Positions 6,361 to 7,714 of a stretch of DNA of 7,714 nucleotides are shown here, piece after piece. Positions within the stretch are counted from its first letter, which is position 1. Each line of letters starts with the position of its first letter. The position numbers and the translations under genes were made by a program. Where the stretch lies: contig JAITHR010000190.1 of NCBI GenBank assembly GCA_031279895.1, forward strand, positions 1 through 7,714, in the 5' to 3' direction. Below the pieces are notes generated by a model. The model saw only the letters and a list, made by a program, of their open reading frames with translations, was not told where the DNA came from and did not search any database. The DNA is from Spirochaetaceae bacterium. GTDB lineage: Bacteria > Spirochaetota > Spirochaetia > Treponematales > Breznakiellaceae.

Positions 6361-6417
6361 CGCCGTTACAAAGCGGCGCGGGACGGGCCGGTAAAGGCGC
6401 CTCGTTTTTTCGAGGCG
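6361..6417 (-). other. Two hairpins between the SPFH-like and barrel-protein genes
   Basis: CGCCTCG (6398-6404) pairs with CGAGGCG (6411-6417) around a 6-nt homopolymer loop, and CGCCG (6361-6365) pairs with CGGCG (6374-6378) around 8 nt. On the transcribed minus strand the first loop is A6 and no U-tract follows the stem, so it is not a standard intrinsic terminator. It may be an attenuating or mRNA-processing structure between the two genes. Confidence 0.5.
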
Positions 6418-6431
6418 GGCTGTGCGGCGTT

Positions 6432-7262
6432 TTAGGGAAGAGACGGAAAAGAGGGAGAATCCGGTTCAATGCCGCGTTCCAACGCCATGTACTTAAGCAA
6501 AATAGGATACTTCGTCAAAAGCTCGCCGTACTTGGCAAGCTCGTCGAGCCGGATATACGTCGCAACCCGCGACTCCGGTCGCAGGAAGTTTTCGCTCTGC
6601 ATATAGTCCCGTATTCTGGCCACGTACTCTTCATAGAGGGAGCGGAACTTGTGATAGAGGCCGAAATCCGGGAAGTCGGTGGTGTGAATAAAGCACGACA
6701 CCTCTTTCACCGCGGGAAAAGCGCCGGCAATATCCTGATGGAGATGGCTTGCGGCGCCGGAATCAATGATCTCCTGTATCTTTTTCTCGTCTTCCATATA
6801 GATTTTTATCCTTTGGAGGGCAAAAGCCTCCACTTTATCCGCCAGCCTGCTTTCAAACGCCTCCCATTCCTCCTGATCGCGGATATTTTCTTTTTCTATG
6901 AGGGACACGAGGGCTTCCGGCTTGAGGGTAAACGAGAGGTTCGCCGTAAGTTCGTAGGAAAAATCAACGGCAAAGCCGGCAAACGCGGCGTATTCGCTTC
7001 CCGACGGGAGGGTATCCTGGGTTTTAATCGGGCGTTCTATCCTACGGGGCGTGAAAATCTGTATCTCCACATTCGTCGGGAGGAGTTTGTACCAGACCCA
7101 GCGGAACGCGCCTGCCCGGATAATCTCCGCGTCAAGGCCGTGCGTTTTGGAGCGCATCACCCCGTAGGAACCGATCGGAACCGTCAGCTGCACCCACCCC
7201 AGGAAGAATCCGACCCCTCCCAGCATAAGCAGCAGACTGAACAGCACCCAAAACTTTTTCAT
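6432..7262 (-). CDS. Membrane-anchored SPFH/Band-7-like protein
   Basis: This is a 276-aa protein with one N-terminal membrane segment (about 4-24, after MKK). It is followed by LTVPIGSYGVMRSKTHGLDA (26-45) and AGAFRWVWYKLLPTNVEIQI (50-69). This resembles the opening of SPFH (stomatin/prohibitin/flotillin) domains, where a VPxGxxGV strand is followed by an RPG-like turn. The central part (about 97-125) has alternating strands, and 127-167 is charged and probably helical. No enzymatic motif is visible. SPFH proteins usually oligomerise in membranes and scaffold proteases or other complexes; a role here is inferred only from fold. The start at 7262 is preferred because GGAG lies 6 nt upstream. 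ATGs at 7280 and 7268 are also in frame but lack as good a site. A promoter with a G8 spacer lies upstream at 7348-7320. Confidence 0.7.
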   Translation of the reverse strand: MKKFWVLFSLLLMLGGVGFFLGWVQLTVPIGSYGVMRSKTHGLDAEIIRAGAFRWVWYKLLPTNVEIQIFTPRRIERPIKTQDTLPSGSEYAAFAGFAVDFSYELTANLSFTLKPEALVSLIEKENIRDQEEWEAFESRLADKVEAFALQRIKIYMEDEKKIQEIIDSGAASHLHQDIAGAFPAVKEVSCFIHTTDFPDFGLYHKFRSLYEEYVARIRDYMQSENFLRPESRVATYIRLDELAKYGELLTKYPILLKYMALERGIEPDSPSFPSLP

Positions 7263-7268
7263 ACGCAT

Positions 7269-7272
7269 CTCC
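7269..7272 (-). promoter_or_regulatory. Ribosome-binding site of the SPFH-like gene
   Basis: GGAG on the minus strand, 6 nt before the ATG at 7262. It favours that start over the in-frame ATGs at 7268 and 7280. Confidence 0.6.
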
Positions 7273-7319
7273 AGGGGCATTGATTTCGGAACGTTTTTCT
7301 CTCACGCAAGCATACCACG

Positions 7320-7348
7320 ACCATACACCACCCCCCCCTTTTTTACAA
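7320..7348 (-). promoter_or_regulatory. Promoter with G8 spacer upstream of the SPFH-like gene
   Basis: On the minus strand TTGTAA (7348-7343, 4/6 match to -35) and TATGGT (7325-7320, 4/6 match to -10) are separated by exactly 17 nt. The spacer holds an A4 run, G8 (7338-7331) and TGGTG. Transcription would start near 7313, leaving a leader of about 50 nt before the ATG at 7262. Length change of the G run would alter the spacing and so the promoter strength. Confidence 0.5.
7331..7338 (-). repeat. G8 homopolymer in a promoter spacer
   Basis: Eight C on the plus strand (G8 on the transcribed-direction strand), directly next to a six-base T run (A6 on minus). It is one of the longest homopolymers in the window and is prone to slippage. 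Confidence 0.95.
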
Positions 7349-7352
7349 CCCG

Positions 7353-7454
7353 CCGTCTCCGACGGTTTCAGCACTGTTGTTTCCGAACGGTGCAACACCC
7401 TGTCCGGCGAGCGGGCCGGTTGCTGTTAAGGCGCGGCCCGTCTCCGACGGTTTC
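7353..7454 (+). repeat. Hairpin module plus 81-bp repeat E1, copy C
   Basis: A lone CCGTC-TCC-GACGG hairpin (7353-7365) is followed by a full 81-bp E1 copy (7374-7454). In this copy the terminal hairpin is CCGTC-TCC-GACGG (7438-7450) instead of CAGCC-TCC-GGCTG. The length, loop and trailing TTTC are unchanged. Confidence 0.85.
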
Positions 7455-7464
7455 AGCATGGCCG

Positions 7465-7477
7465 CAGCCTCCGGCTG
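7465..7477 (+). repeat. Isolated CAGCC-TCC-GGCTG hairpin module
   Basis: A single hairpin module with a TTCC tail lies between E1 copies C and D. It shows that the module also occurs apart from the 81-bp repeat. Confidence 0.75.
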
Positions 7478-7492
7478 TTCCGGCATGGCCGC

Positions 7493-7560
7493 CTGTTGTT
7501 TCCGAACGGTGCAACACCCTGTCCGGTGAGCGCGTCAGTGCTGTTGAGGCGCGGCTACGC
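7493..7560 (+). repeat. 81-bp repeat E1, copy D (diverged)
   Basis: It begins CTGTTGTTTCCGAACGGTGC as in copy C and keeps the GCAACACCCTGTCCG and GAGGCGCGGC blocks. The terminal hairpin is replaced or degraded (CCGCTTGCGACGG near 7567-7579). Confidence 0.7.
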
Positions 7561-7714
7561 TTCGCGCCGCTTGCGACGGTTTGTGCGTTGTTGTGCGTGG
7601 CAGCCTCCGCTCCCCGCTTCAGGCACACCACTCCCCGTTTTGACGACACTGCGCCGCGCCTTAGCACCATGCGCCCCCAAAACAGAGAGTCCTCTCGCCG
7701 GCGGGCCGTCTCCG
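7561..7714. other. Repeat-derived non-coding edge region
   Basis: There is no gene here. Fragments of the repeat family are visible, including CAGCCTCCGCTCC near 7602 and the left half of a CCGTC-TCC-G hairpin (7706-7714) cut off by the window end. The repeat field therefore continues to the right. Confidence 0.5.

Noticed and set aside
6398..6417. Intrinsic terminator after the SPFH-like gene
   Set aside because: The homopolymer is in the loop; no U-tract follows the stem on the transcribed strand.
5730..7283. 517-codon open frame on the plus strand over the barrel and SPFH-like genes
   Set aside because: It is antisense to two genes that have signal or membrane segments, ribosome-binding sites and coherent folds. 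Its own product is basic, low in hydrophobic pattern and has no recognisable domain.
7132..7670. Small minus-strand ORFs with HRSETT-type repeats
   Set aside because: They are translations of the E1 repeats and have no independent start signals.

Overview
The window looks like a GC-rich spirochaete chromosome segment, most likely from a Treponema-like, possibly gut-associated lineage. This is inferred from four things: a RarA ATPase fused to a long C-terminal domain, a lipoprotein with a relaxed lipobox, an outer-membrane-barrel type protein ending in Phe, and a G-tract placed inside a promoter spacer. No database search was possible, so the lineage is an inference.

Layout: a tRNA-Pro(GGG) gene lies at the left edge on the minus strand. 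On the plus strand follow a structured 5' leader with a possible 42-codon ORF and then pdxY (pyridoxal kinase, 335-1231). Positions 1232-2002, between the convergent pdxY and rarA, form a non-coding repeat field: an 81-bp dispersed repeat, a 15-copy 21-bp palindromic minisatellite (1361-1675), and a ~260-bp MITE-like element with inverted ends. The rest is read from the minus strand. In transcription order it holds an SPFH-like membrane-anchored protein (7262-6432), a predicted outer-membrane barrel protein (6332-5655), a second repeat cluster, a lipoprotein (5384-4242) and rarA (4267-2003). The lipoprotein gene overlaps rarA by 26 bp, so those two are probably translationally coupled. The right edge (7351-7714) is another repeat field.

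The three envelope genes upstream of rarA (inner-membrane SPFH-like, outer-membrane barrel, lipoprotein) may form a loose envelope-related group. Repeat insertion between the barrel and lipoprotein genes makes a single transcript uncertain.

The most interesting signals are non-coding. (1) A G8 tract sits inside the 17-bp spacer of a plausible promoter for the SPFH-like gene, an architecture associated with treponemal phase variation. (2) A dispersed hairpin family keeps its fold and TCC loop while swapping the stem sequence. (3) Repeat copies supply the stop codons of both pdxY and rarA. (4) There is an in-phase array of palindromes between the convergent genes. (5) The pdxY leader has nested helices that I cannot assign to a known riboswitch class.
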